Origin: Pelagibacteraceae bacterium AG-325-E23
GTDB lineage: Bacteria; Pseudomonadota; Alphaproteobacteria; Pelagibacterales; Pelagibacteraceae
NCBI GenBank assembly: GCA_003282945.1
Contig: QBYG01000009.1
Span: 1-55,367 of the forward strand
DNA length: 55,367 nt
Reading direction: 5' to 3'
A model generated the notes under the pieces. It was not told where the DNA came from. It did not search any database and saw nothing but the letters and a program-made list of their open reading frames with translations. The stretch's first letter is position 1; each line of letters begins with the position of its first letter. The position numbers and the translations under genes were made by a program. Below, piece by piece: positions 8,510 through 16,305 of this stretch.

Positions 8510-8917
8510 ATGGCAAAGAAAAAAAGTAAAAAATCGAGCAAAAAAACAGTTAAAGGTCAGTTAGGTAAAAAGAAGGAGACTGCTCGAGAAAAGATGATAG
8601 GTCAAACTATTGGTTATAGATATGATGTAAATTTATTACCAGACTATTCAAGGATTACTCCATTCTTAAAAAAATATATAGAAGCAATGGGTTGGGATGA
8701 TTTAAATTGGTTGGAAGATGTTCACATGGGGTATGAAGAAGATAGACCAGCAGTATTTGATAGAAACGCTAATGGTTGGGTCACAATTCCAAAAAAAATT
8801 AAATTACCAAATAACCAACAAGATAGAGACATGATTGCAAGAGAACTATTGGTCAAATTTCAGATGTCTCCAAATCATCCACTTGTAGATCTCAAAAAAG
8901 CATACAGAAAATTTTAG
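8510..8917 (+). CDS. Unknown 135-residue basic protein tied to GlxD
   Basis: I do not recognise this family. The ATG lies two bases after the glxD stop, so it is in the same operon. The first ~30 residues are extremely lysine-rich (MAKKKSKKSSKKTVKG...), like the tail of the GlxD just upstream. Then comes a compact part with VNLLPDYSRITPFLKKYIEA, GWDDLNWLEDVHMGYEEDR, a predicted strand NGWVTIPKKI, and a C-terminal helix ending LKKAYRKF. There is no signal peptide, membrane segment or cysteine motif. Module B has no counterpart. Position and shared tail suggest an accessory subunit of the module A enzyme, but this is inference. Confidence 0.6.
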   Translation: MAKKKSKKSSKKTVKGQLGKKKETAREKMIGQTIGYRYDVNLLPDYSRITPFLKKYIEAMGWDDLNWLEDVHMGYEEDRPAVFDRNANGWVTIPKKIKLPNNQQDRDMIARELLVKFQMSPNHPLVDLKKAYRKF

Positions 8918-8955
8918 AATCAATTAGAAATTTTATATATACCAGAAGTTGTCTT

Positions 8956-8981
8956 GCTCAAATTTCTAGCCTATTTTGAGC
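8956..8981 (+). terminator. Weak inverted repeat between module A and amt
   Basis: GCTCAAA (8956-8962) and TTTGAGC (8975-8981) form a 7-bp stem with a 12-nt loop in the 131-bp gap before amt. No pure T tract follows, so it could be a weak terminator or a dyad in the amt control region. The rest of the gap is AT-rich with no other structure seen. amt itself has a strong GGAGG ribosome site at 9038-9042. Confidence 0.25.
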
Positions 8982-9048
8982 TTATTATCTATTGATGTAA
9001 ATATTTCTTTAATTAATATTTTATTATTAAATTTAATGGAGGTTTGAA

Positions 9049-10449
9049 ATGACTAGTCAAATTGATGCGTTGCAAACCATATTTACAGAATTTTACTATT
9101 GGATAACAGTAGTACTTATGTTTCTTATCCATGTAGGATTTTGTATGTATGAAGTTGGAGCATCGCGTTACAAACACCATCAACATACATTAATGAAAAA
9201 TACAATGCTGATACCTTTGGTAACAGTAACTTGGTTTTTATTTGGTTGGTGGATATATTGGGCTTTTCCAACAGGACCTGGATTAGCTCCATCAATAATG
9301 ACAGAAAGTACTGGGCTTGTTCTCGGAGGTGGATTTGGTGCAAATGATTTAGCTAATCCCACAAACGAGTTTATGGCTATTACGCTTAACGATCACATCA
9401 TGGGAGTATTTTGGGCAGCGTTCCTTTTATTCTCCTGGACAGCTGCTTCAATAGTATCAGGTGCAGTTATTGAAAGAATAACAACTTTTGCATTTGGAAT
9501 TCTTGCCATTGCAATTGGATCTGTGTTTTGGAGTATAGATGCTGCATGGGGATGGCACTTTGATGGATGGATGTTAAAAATACTTGGATATCATGATGCA
9601 TATGCATCAGGGGTAATTCACGCTGTAGCAGGAGGATTTGCTTTAGGTGTGCTTGCTGTATTAGGTCCAAGAATTGGAAAATTTTCATCAAGTGGTGAAC
9701 CTAGAAACATTGGACCAAGAAATCCTTGGTTAGTAACTGTTGGATTATTCTTAATTTATACAGGTTTTTGGGGATTCTACGCGGCTTGTAATGTTCCAAT
9801 TTATGACTTAGGGCCTGAATATGGAATGGAAGGTGTAACTTTCTTTACTGCTACTAACATATACTACACTCCAACGACATTAAGTGGAATAACTATGAAC
9901 TTTTTGATGTCTTTATCAGGAGGATTGTTAGCTGGTTACGTAATATCAAAAGGTGATCCTTTCTGGACATACTCAAGCGGACTAGCTGGAATAATATGTG
10001 CTTCAGCAGGAAACGATCTTTATCATCCAATTCAATCATTAATTATTGGTATGATTGGGGTAGTTATAGCTTACAAACTACATTATTGGGTTGAACGTAA
10101 GTTCAAAATTGATGATGCAGTTGGAGCTGTTGCAGTTCATGGTTATGCAGGCTTTGCTGGTCTTGTAATTTGTGGATTTGTCCTAAATGGATATCCTTCA
10201 TCAGGTTACAGTGTTGGTGCAATGTGGGATGGATCTACATATGCTGCTATTAATCCATTAGGAATGTTTATTGGTGCATTAATAATGTTTTTTGTGCTTG
10301 GAATGATTCCTGGTTGGATTATTGCTAAAGTTCTTAATGGTATGGGCAAACTACGTATACCGAGAGAAGTTGAGTTAGCAGGATTGGACTATCAAATAAT
10401 GGAGGAGGCAAAAGAAGATGAAAAAACTGTTGCTTCTTCAAGTAGTTAA
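9049..10449 (+). CDS. amt: Ammonium transporter (Amt family)
   Basis: A 466-residue inner-membrane protein with about 11 hydrophobic segments. The pore-lining twin histidines are recognisable in GVIHAVAGGFALGVLAV and VAVHGYAGFAGLVICG. It carries ammonium into the cell, here between two gamma-glutamyl ligase modules that can use ammonia or amines. Some family members also carry methylammonium, which would fit the context. The C-terminal cytoplasmic tail (MEEAKEDEKTVASSSS) is acidic then serine-rich. There is no glnK/PII gene after it; two membrane microproteins occupy that place. SAR11 is reported to respond to nitrogen limitation without PII, which agrees. Confidence 0.93.
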   Translation: MTSQIDALQTIFTEFYYWITVVLMFLIHVGFCMYEVGASRYKHHQHTLMKNTMLIPLVTVTWFLFGWWIYWAFPTGPGLAPSIMTESTGLVLGGGFGANDLANPTNEFMAITLNDHIMGVFWAAFLLFSWTAASIVSGAVIERITTFAFGILAIAIGSVFWSIDAAWGWHFDGWMLKILGYHDAYASGVIHAVAGGFALGVLAVLGPRIGKFSSSGEPRNIGPRNPWLVTVGLFLIYTGFWGFYAACNVPIYDLGPEYGMEGVTFFTATNIYYTPTTLSGITMNFLMSLSGGLLAGYVISKGDPFWTYSSGLAGIICASAGNDLYHPIQSLIIGMIGVVIAYKLHYWVERKFKIDDAVGAVAVHGYAGFAGLVICGFVLNGYPSSGYSVGAMWDGSTYAAINPLGMFIGALIMFFVLGMIPGWIIAKVLNGMGKLRIPREVELAGLDYQIMEEAKEDEKTVASSSS

Positions 10450-10460
10450 AGGAGGAAAAC

Positions 10461-10697
10461 ATGGCTACAGTAAATAATTGGATAGATCATTTAACTGCTG
10501 CTAGTAAAGCAGAAGGTGGTGCTGCTGGACCAATATTTCCAGGCGCTGGATCTGAAGGTATCTTAGTTATAATACTTGTTATAGTTTGGATTGGCTGGAC
10601 GGTTATAAGTTCTAGGCAAGAAAGCGATAAACTTGAAAAACTCGCTAGAAGAAAACCTAGTTCTAATGCTTGGAAAAGTAATATAACGGACGGTTAA
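10461..10697 (+). CDS. Single-pass membrane microprotein downstream of amt
   Basis: A 78-residue protein 11 bp after amt with a strong AGGAGG ribosome site, so it is very likely translated. Residues ~33-50 (ILVIILVIVWIGWTVISS) form one transmembrane helix. The N-terminal part is Ala/Gly-rich (AEGGAAGPIFPGAGSEG) and the C-terminal part is basic (KLEKLARRKPSSNAWK), predicting an N-out, C-in topology by the positive-inside rule. The family is unknown to me. Since PII normally sits here, an Amt-associated regulator or small subunit is a reasonable guess. A strong hairpin follows the stop. Confidence 0.65.
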   Translation: MATVNNWIDHLTAASKAEGGAAGPIFPGAGSEGILVIILVIVWIGWTVISSRQESDKLEKLARRKPSSNAWKSNITDG

Positions 10698-10709
10698 ATA
10701 AAACTTTAT

Positions 10710-10737
10710 AAGGGCGCAAATTAAATTTTGCGCCCTT
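10710..10737 (+). terminator. Strong GC-rich hairpin after the amt operon
   Basis: AAGGGCGCAAA (10710-10720) pairs perfectly with TTTGCGCCCTT (10727-10737): an 11-bp stem and 6-nt loop, striking in such AT-rich DNA. Only AATCTTAA follows on the + strand, so termination may be incomplete. On the opposite strand the flank is also mixed. It lies 7 bp before the ATG of the next microprotein and could also limit its translation. Confidence 0.6.
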
Positions 10738-10744
10738 AATCTTA

Positions 10745-10900
10745 ATGAGCGATCAAAATAAAAATCAATCAAATAAAACTCCAAGTAGAATGGCTAGATT
10801 AGCTTGGCCCAAAGCTAAATATGGTGTCTTTGCCGCAATCATTATCATTGTTATAGTCAATGTGCTTTACTATAAAGACCAATTATTATCACTATTTTAA
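10745..10900 (+). CDS. 51-residue single-pass membrane microprotein
   Basis: ATG at 10745 to TAA at 10898-10900 encodes MSDQNKNQSNKTPSRMARLA followed by a basic segment WPKAKYG, one hydrophobic helix (VFAAIIIIVIVNVLYY) and a short tail KDQLLSLF. The polar/basic N-terminus then helix predicts N-in topology. The hydrophobic run and absence of in-frame stops support a real gene, but its start is only 7 bp past a stable hairpin and has no clear ribosome site. It ends 10 bp before mgsA. I do not recognise the family. Confidence 0.55.
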   Translation: MSDQNKNQSNKTPSRMARLAWPKAKYGVFAAIIIIVIVNVLYYKDQLLSLF

Positions 10901-10910
10901 AAACTTATAT

Positions 10911-11789
10911 ATGTGTGGCATCGTTGGAATTTATCTAAAATCTAAAAAATTTGAAAAATCATTGGGGGGAATGCTTTCTAAAATGTTAGTCAGTATGGAG
11001 TCTAGGGGTCCTGATAGTGCAGGTTTTGCAATTTATAACAGTGATAAAAATAAAATTTATAAATATTCTATTTGTTTAAATGAAATGAGTTTAGAAAAAT
11101 TCAAAAAAGAAATTAAAAAAAAATTGAAATTTACAAGTATAGAAAAGAATTCTGACCACATAATTTTAAAATCTATTGAAAAACCTAACAAAATTCTCCC
11201 TATTTTAGAGAGTTTTGTGAAAATATCACTAGTTGGTTACGGGAAATCAATTGAAATTTTTAAACAAGTTGGAAGTCCAAGTAATGTTGTAAAAAAGTTT
11301 AATCTAGATAATTTTTCAGGAACTCATGCGATTGGCCATACGCGAATGGCAACAGAAAGTGCAATTACTACAAATGGATCTCACCCCTACTCTACTGGAG
11401 AAGATGAATGTTTGGTTCATAACGGATCGCTATCTAATCACAATAACTTAAGAAGAATATTGAAAAAAAATGGTTCTAAGTTTAATTCTGAAAATGACAC
11501 TGAAGTTGCAGCTGGATATATCTCCGATAGTCTTAAAAATAGAAACCTAAAACAAACTTTAAAAAAAGGTTTAAGCGAACTAGATGGGTTCTACACTTTT
11601 ATTGCAGGAACTCACAGTGGTTTCGCAGTTCTTCGTGATGAGATAGCTTGTAAACCTGCAGTAATAGCTGAAACAAAAGATTATGTTGCAATTTGTTCTG
11701 AGTTTCAAGCAATGGCACATATGCCTAATGTTAACAATGCAAAAATTTTTGAACCTAATCCAGGTATAGTTTATTCTTGGGGAAAATAA
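10911..11789 (+). CDS. mgsA: N-methylglutamate synthase subunit A (class II glutamine amidotransferase)
   Basis: 292 residues from ATG 10911. An in-frame ATG at 10860 would add 17 residues, but the Ntn nucleophile must be Cys2 (MCGIVGIY), so 10911 is chosen. Motifs MESRGPDSAGFAIY, GTHAIGHTRMATES, LVHNGSLSNHNNLRR and NDTEVAA match GltB/PurF-type glutaminase domains. In methylotrophs MgsA deaminates gamma-glutamylmethylamide, passing methylamine to MgsC. The order mgsA-mgsB-mgsC-gmaS here matches N-methylglutamate pathway clusters. It is a divergent paralogue of the gene at 5330-6271. The stop overlaps mgsB by one base. Confidence 0.8.
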   Translation: MCGIVGIYLKSKKFEKSLGGMLSKMLVSMESRGPDSAGFAIYNSDKNKIYKYSICLNEMSLEKFKKEIKKKLKFTSIEKNSDHIILKSIEKPNKILPILESFVKISLVGYGKSIEIFKQVGSPSNVVKKFNLDNFSGTHAIGHTRMATESAITTNGSHPYSTGEDECLVHNGSLSNHNNLRRILKKNGSKFNSENDTEVAAGYISDSLKNRNLKQTLKKGLSELDGFYTFIAGTHSGFAVLRDEIACKPAVIAETKDYVAICSEFQAMAHMPNVNNAKIFEPNPGIVYSWGK

Positions 11790-12469
11790 TGAATCTTGAT
11801 TTAAAAAAATTGAAACTAAGATCGGTAAATGAAAAGCTACAAAGTATTGATAGAAAAACAAAAAGTAGAAAATTTACTATATCAAATCCTGAAGGTAATC
11901 ATGCTATATGTGCAGGTCTTACAGAAAATATTAAAGTAACTATAAAAGGTCATGTAGGTTATTATTGTGCTGGTATGAACCAAAATGCAAATATTATAGT
12001 TGATGGAAATGTAGGCACAGGTGTAGCAGAAAATATGATGTCTGGAAAAGTTCATGTTAAAGGAAATGCATCACAATCTGCAGGGGCAACTGCACATGGT
12101 GGAACATTAATTGTTGATGGCGATACTAGTTCTAGATGTGGAATTTCAATGAAAGGTATTGACATAATAGTTAAAGGTTCTGTTGGTCATATGTCAGCCT
12201 TTATGGCTCAATCTGGAAATTTAGTTGTTTTTGGTAATGCTGGTGAAGCCTTAGGAGATAGTTTGTATGAAACAAATATATATGTAAAAGGAAAAGTAAA
12301 GTCTTTAGGAGCAGATTGTGAAGAAAAAAAAATGGATAAAAAACATAAATCAAAATTAAAAGAGCTGTTGAAAAAAGCTGGATCAAATATTAAACCCGAT
12401 CAATTTAAAAGATACGGTTCTGCTAGAAAACTATATAATTTTAATATTGATAATGTATCAAACTATTAA
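11789..12469 (+). CDS. mgsB: N-methylglutamate synthase subunit B (GXGXG domain)
   Basis: 226 residues from ATG 11789 (TAATG overlap with mgsA); a TTG 12 bases upstream is less likely. It is almost entirely a GXGXG beta-helix as in the glutamate synthase C-terminus: GHVGYYCAGMNQNANIIVDG, GTGVAENMMSGKVHVKG, SAGATAHGGTLIVDG, GHMSAFMAQSGNLVVFG. It lacks the N-terminal extension of the module A GlxC, and has a Lys-rich C-terminal region (KKMDKKHKSKLKELLKK). Its role is structural within the MgsABC complex. The next gene starts two bases after the stop. Confidence 0.8.
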   Translation: MNLDLKKLKLRSVNEKLQSIDRKTKSRKFTISNPEGNHAICAGLTENIKVTIKGHVGYYCAGMNQNANIIVDGNVGTGVAENMMSGKVHVKGNASQSAGATAHGGTLIVDGDTSSRCGISMKGIDIIVKGSVGHMSAFMAQSGNLVVFGNAGEALGDSLYETNIYVKGKVKSLGADCEEKKMDKKHKSKLKELLKKAGSNIKPDQFKRYGSARKLYNFNIDNVSNY

Positions 12470-12471
12470 TT

Positions 12472-13791
12472 ATGAAAAATAAAACTATACCTCGTCAATC
12501 CTGGACCTTTGATGAATACACTAACTCTGAAATAAGAAGAGCCGCAGAGACTGGAATTTATGATATTAGGGGTGGTGGTTCTAAAAGAAAGCTTCCACAT
12601 TTTGATGATTTATTATTTTTAGGTGCTTCAATGTCTAGATATCCTTTGGAAGGATATAGAGAAAAATGTACTACAAATATAACTTTAGGCACAAAATATG
12701 CAAAAAAACCATTAGAGCTTGATATTCCAATTACGATTGCAGGTATGAGTTTTGGAGCTTTGTCAGGTCCAGCGAAAGAGGCATTAGGAAGAGGAGCAAG
12801 TGCAGCTGGAACATCTACCACAACAGGTGATGGAGGAATGACACCAGAAGAAAGAGGTCAATCGAAAAATTTAGTTTATCAACTTTTGCCCTCAAGATAT
12901 GGGATGAACCCAAATGATTTAAGGAAGGCAGATGCAATTGAAGTAGTAATTGGACAAGGCGCAAAACCTGGTGGTGGAGGAATGTTGCTTGGACAAAAAA
13001 TAGATGATCGTGTTGCAGAAATGAGAACTTTACCAAAAGGTATTGATCAAAGGTCTGCATGTCGACACCCTGATTGGACCGGTCCTGATGATTTAAAAAT
13101 AAAAATTTTGGAATTAAGAGAAATTACTAAATGGAAAGTTCCTATTTTTATTAAAATTGCTGGAGCAAGACCATATTATGATACAGCATTAGCTGTAAAA
13201 GCTGGAGCAGATGTTGTTGTCTTGGATGGTATGCAAGGTGGTACAGCAGCAACACAAGAAGTATTCATTGAAAATGTAGGTCAACCGACTTTAGCTTGCA
13301 TAAGACCTGCAGTAGATGCTTTGCAAGATTTAAATTCTCATAGAGAAGTTCAGCTTGTAATTTCAGGTGGAATTAGAAATGGTGCAGATGTAGCTAAAGC
13401 TCTCGCGTTAGGAGCTGATGCAGTATCAATTGGGAGTGCAGCCATGATTGCAATTGGTGATAATGACCCGAAATGGGAAAAAGAATATGAAAAACTTGGA
13501 AGTAAAGCTGGAGCGTACGACGACTGGCATGAAGGAAATGATCCCGCAGGAATATCAACTCAGAAACCAGAGTTAATGAAAAGATTAGATCCAAAAAAAG
13601 CAGGTAGAAAATTATCAAATTATTTAAAGGTGATGTCTTTAGAAGCGCAAACTATCGCAAGAGCGTGTGGAAAAAATAGTCTTCATAATTTAGAACCAGA
13701 GGATTTATGTGCATTAACTGTTGAAGCTGCAGCAATGGCAAGAGTTCCTTTGGCAGGAACTAGCTGGATACCGGGTATAAAAAAGAGATAG
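12472..13791 (+). CDS. mgsC: N-methylglutamate synthase subunit C (glutamate synthase FMN domain) lacking Fe-S cysteines
   Basis: 439 residues with the glutamate synthase catalytic barrel: PITIAGMSFGALSGPAKEAL, TGDGGMTPEERG, PIFIKIAGARPYYD, LDGMQGGTAATQE, VISGGIRNGADVAKALALGA and LEPEDLCALTVEAAAMARVP. It should join methylamine released by MgsA to 2-oxoglutarate, forming N-methylglutamate with FMN. Ungapped alignment to GlxD (7113-8507) places Tyr349, Trp352 and Asp357 where that protein has C371, C374 and C379, so the iron-sulfur cluster should be absent. This fits a flavin-only, redox-balanced methylamine transfer. No frameshift or deletion accompanies the change. Confidence 0.82.
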   Translation: MKNKTIPRQSWTFDEYTNSEIRRAAETGIYDIRGGGSKRKLPHFDDLLFLGASMSRYPLEGYREKCTTNITLGTKYAKKPLELDIPITIAGMSFGALSGPAKEALGRGASAAGTSTTTGDGGMTPEERGQSKNLVYQLLPSRYGMNPNDLRKADAIEVVIGQGAKPGGGGMLLGQKIDDRVAEMRTLPKGIDQRSACRHPDWTGPDDLKIKILELREITKWKVPIFIKIAGARPYYDTALAVKAGADVVVLDGMQGGTAATQEVFIENVGQPTLACIRPAVDALQDLNSHREVQLVISGGIRNGADVAKALALGADAVSIGSAAMIAIGDNDPKWEKEYEKLGSKAGAYDDWHEGNDPAGISTQKPELMKRLDPKKAGRKLSNYLKVMSLEAQTIARACGKNSLHNLEPEDLCALTVEAAAMARVPLAGTSWIPGIKKR

Positions 13792-13794
13792 TTA

Positions 13795-13825
13795 TTGATA
13801 GTTAATAAATAATTCGTAGTATAAT
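13795..13825 (+). promoter_or_regulatory. Possible promoter in front of gmaS
   Basis: TATAAT at 13820-13825 lies 5 bp before the gmaS ATG, with TTGATA at 13795-13800 and a long 19-bp spacer. Transcription starting ~7 nt after TATAAT would give a leaderless or nearly leaderless gmaS message. The sequence is AT-rich and the evidence is only the two hexamers. Confidence 0.3.
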
Positions 13826-13830
13826 TATTA

Positions 13831-15156
13831 ATGCCCCAAAATTTGTCTAATATTGCTAAATCAAAAAAAATTAAATATTTTTTAATAAGTTTCGTTGATT
13901 TGTTTGGTGTATTAAGATCTAAATTAGTACCCGCACAAGCAATAAAGGAGATGCAAAAAAATGGTGCAGGATTTGCTGGATTTGCAGCTTGGCTTGATAT
14001 GTCACCAGCAGACTCGGATATGTTCGCTGTACCAGATCCAAATAGTTTAATTCAATTACCTTGGAATAAAGAAGTAGGTTGGCTTGCTTCAGACCTGTGG
14101 ATGAATGGTAAACCTGTTGAGGCATCACCAAGAGTAATGTTAAAAAAGCAAATAAAATTACTATCAAATGAAGGTTACACCATGAAATCTGGTGTTGAGT
14201 GTGAATATTTTCTTATATCACCTGATGGTAGTTCTATTGCAGACACTAGGGATACTCAATCTAAACCTTGTTATGATCAATCAGCTTTGATGAGGCAATA
14301 TGATTTAATAAAAGAGATATGTGATTGTATGATTACAATGGGATGGAACCCATATCAAAATGATCATGAAGATGCTAATGGCCAGTTTGAAATGAATTGG
14401 GACTACACTGACTGCCTAACTACAGCAGATAGACATACATTTTTTAAATTTATGGTTAAGTCCATAGCAGAAAAGCATGGGTTAAGAGCAACATTTATGC
14501 CAAAACCATTTGAACAACTGACGGGTAATGGATGTCATGCGCATATTTCCCTATGGGATAAGAAAAAAAATAAATTTTTAGATAAAAACGATAAACTTGG
14601 ACTTAGTAAATTAGCATATAATTTTTTAGGTGGAGTAATTAAGAATGCAGGTTCATTATCAGCATTTTTTAATCCAACATTAAATAGTTATAGAAGAATA
14701 AATGCACCACCGACAAAATCTGGTGCAACATGGTCCCCAAGTAGTATTTCTTACACAGGAAATAATCGAACACATATGATTAGAGTTCCAGATCCAGGAA
14801 GATTTGAACTTAGATTAATGGACGGTTCAGCAAATCCATATTTACTACAAGCAGGAGTTTTAGCAGCAGGTATAAATGGCATTAGAAAAAGAGTTAATCC
14901 TGGAAAACCATTATTCTGTAATATGTATACTGATCACGAAAAATATCCTAACCTACCAAAATTACCAAATACATTAGAAGATTCCTTAGAAATGTTAAAT
15001 TTTAATACAGTTATGAAAAATGCTTTTGGAAAAAATGTTTTAAATAGTTACATCAAATTAAAAAAATCTGAAATAGAAAGTTTTAAGTTAAAAGAAAAAT
15101 TTGATAAATTGAAACCTATTACAAAGTGGGAAAGATCTAATACTTTGGATTGTTAA
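13831..15156 (+). CDS. gmaS: Gamma-glutamylmethylamide synthetase
   Basis: 441 residues, the usual GmaS length, of the glutamine synthetase family. Visible motifs are GVECEYF (metal site), NDHEDANGQFEMNWDY, TGNGCHAHISLWD, NPTLNSYRRINAPP followed by TWSPSSISYTGNNRTHMIR, and PGRFELRLMDGSANPYLLQAG. The extended loop after NSYRR separates it from the module A ligase. GmaS uses ATP to join monomethylamine to glutamate. Adjacency to mgsABC (39 bp upstream) makes the gamma-glutamylmethylamide/N-methylglutamate route likely. Confusion with glnA-type nitrogen assimilation is possible, but context and length favour GmaS. Confidence 0.82.
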   Translation: MPQNLSNIAKSKKIKYFLISFVDLFGVLRSKLVPAQAIKEMQKNGAGFAGFAAWLDMSPADSDMFAVPDPNSLIQLPWNKEVGWLASDLWMNGKPVEASPRVMLKKQIKLLSNEGYTMKSGVECEYFLISPDGSSIADTRDTQSKPCYDQSALMRQYDLIKEICDCMITMGWNPYQNDHEDANGQFEMNWDYTDCLTTADRHTFFKFMVKSIAEKHGLRATFMPKPFEQLTGNGCHAHISLWDKKKNKFLDKNDKLGLSKLAYNFLGGVIKNAGSLSAFFNPTLNSYRRINAPPTKSGATWSPSSISYTGNNRTHMIRVPDPGRFELRLMDGSANPYLLQAGVLAAGINGIRKRVNPGKPLFCNMYTDHEKYPNLPKLPNTLEDSLEMLNFNTVMKNAFGKNVLNSYIKLKKSEIESFKLKEKFDKLKPITKWERSNTLDC

Positions 15157-15159
15157 AAT

Positions 15160-16305
15160 ATGTCTATTAATTATAGTCATATTAATAAATTTTCATCATT
15201 TACAAAAAATAAAAATTATTCATTCAGTAGAGAAGAAATTTTAAGCGTTTTAAATAAAAAAACTATTGATAAGGCATTTAATACTATATCTCGTTGGGAA
15301 AATTATGAACCCACTCCCCTACTCAAATTAAATAAACTTTCAAAAGACCTTAATCTTAAAAATATCTTTTACAAAGATGAGTCTAAAAGGTTTGGACTAA
15401 AATCTTTTAAAGCACTTGGAGGTGCTTATGCGGTAGCGAAGGTTTCAGCTGGAAGAAAGAATGTAGTTGTTGCAACAGCAACAGCAGGAAATCATGGAAA
15501 ATCAGTTGCTTGGGGTGCAAAAAGGCTAGGAATTGCATGTAAAATTTTTATAAGTGAATTTGTAAGTGAAACAAGAGCTAATGAGATGCGAAAACTAGGA
15601 GCTGAAGTGACAAAAGTAAAAGGCAATTACGAAAATTCTTTAAATGAATGCATAAAGCAATCTAAGGAAAATGGTTGGGAAATTGTACAAGATGTTGCCT
15701 GGGAGGATTATCAAAAAGTTCCAAAACTAACCATGGCTGGATATTCAGTGATGATAGCAGAAATCTCAAAACAAACTGATCATTATATAACACATATATT
15801 TCTTCAGGCAGGTGTAGGAGGTATGGCCTCTGGTGTAATAGCAGGAGTTGCCAGATATTTTAAAAGAATTCCAAAAATTATTGTTGTTGAGCCAAAAAAT
15901 GCAGACTGTGTATTAAAGAGTATTGATGCAGGTAAACTTACTAGAGTTGAAATAGAAAAAGAAAGCATTATGGGAGGAATGTCATGTGGGGATGTATCAT
16001 TAGTCCCATGGCAAATTCTAAAAAACTCAGTAAATAATTGTTTAAGTATTCCTGATGACGACATACCATTATCAGTAGCGATGTTAGCTAAGGGATACTT
16101 TGGTGAGGATAACATTGTTGCAGGAGAATGTTCAGCACCTGCTCTAATAAGTATAAATGTTAGTTGTAATAACGAACAAATTAAAAAGGATCTTGAATTA
16201 GATATGAATTCGAATGTTTTATTAATTGGATGCGAAGGTGATACAGATATAAAACTTTATAACGAACTTCTCTCTAAAGGATCAGAACAGTTGTCAAATG
16301 GGTAA
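15160..16305 (+). CDS. dpaL: Diaminopropionate ammonia-lyase-like PLP enzyme
   Basis: 381 residues, starting 3 bp after gmaS. It is a fold-type II PLP enzyme: SRWENYEPTPLLKLNKLSKD, KDESKRFGLKSFKALGGAYA (Schiff-base Lys in KSFKALGG), ATAGNHGKSVAWGAKRLG and QAGVGGMASGVIAGVARYF (phosphate-binding glycines). These closely fit diaminopropionate ammonia-lyase (YgeX/DpaL), which converts 2,3-diaminopropionate to pyruvate and two ammonia. A threonine/serine dehydratase-like or ectoine-pathway EutB-like activity is an alternative. Co-transcription with gmaS suggests amino-nitrogen salvage. It overlaps the photolyase gene by 8 bp. Confidence 0.75.
   Translation: MSINYSHINKFSSFTKNKNYSFSREEILSVLNKKTIDKAFNTISRWENYEPTPLLKLNKLSKDLNLKNIFYKDESKRFGLKSFKALGGAYAVAKVSAGRKNVVVATATAGNHGKSVAWGAKRLGIACKIFISEFVSETRANEMRKLGAEVTKVKGNYENSLNECIKQSKENGWEIVQDVAWEDYQKVPKLTMAGYSVMIAEISKQTDHYITHIFLQAGVGGMASGVIAGVARYFKRIPKIIVVEPKNADCVLKSIDAGKLTRVEIEKESIMGGMSCGDVSLVPWQILKNSVNNCLSIPDDDIPLSVAMLAKGYFGEDNIVAGECSAPALISINVSCNNEQIKKDLELDMNSNVLLIGCEGDTDIKLYNELLSKGSEQLSNG

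Noticed and set aside
10860-10910. Longer N-terminus for mgsA
   Set aside because: The amidotransferase nucleophile must be Cys2 (MCGIVG), so the start is 10911; the upstream part lies inside the 51-residue microprotein gene.
11777-11788. TTG start for mgsB
   Set aside because: ATG at 11789 in a TAATG overlap fits the pattern of neighbouring genes better.
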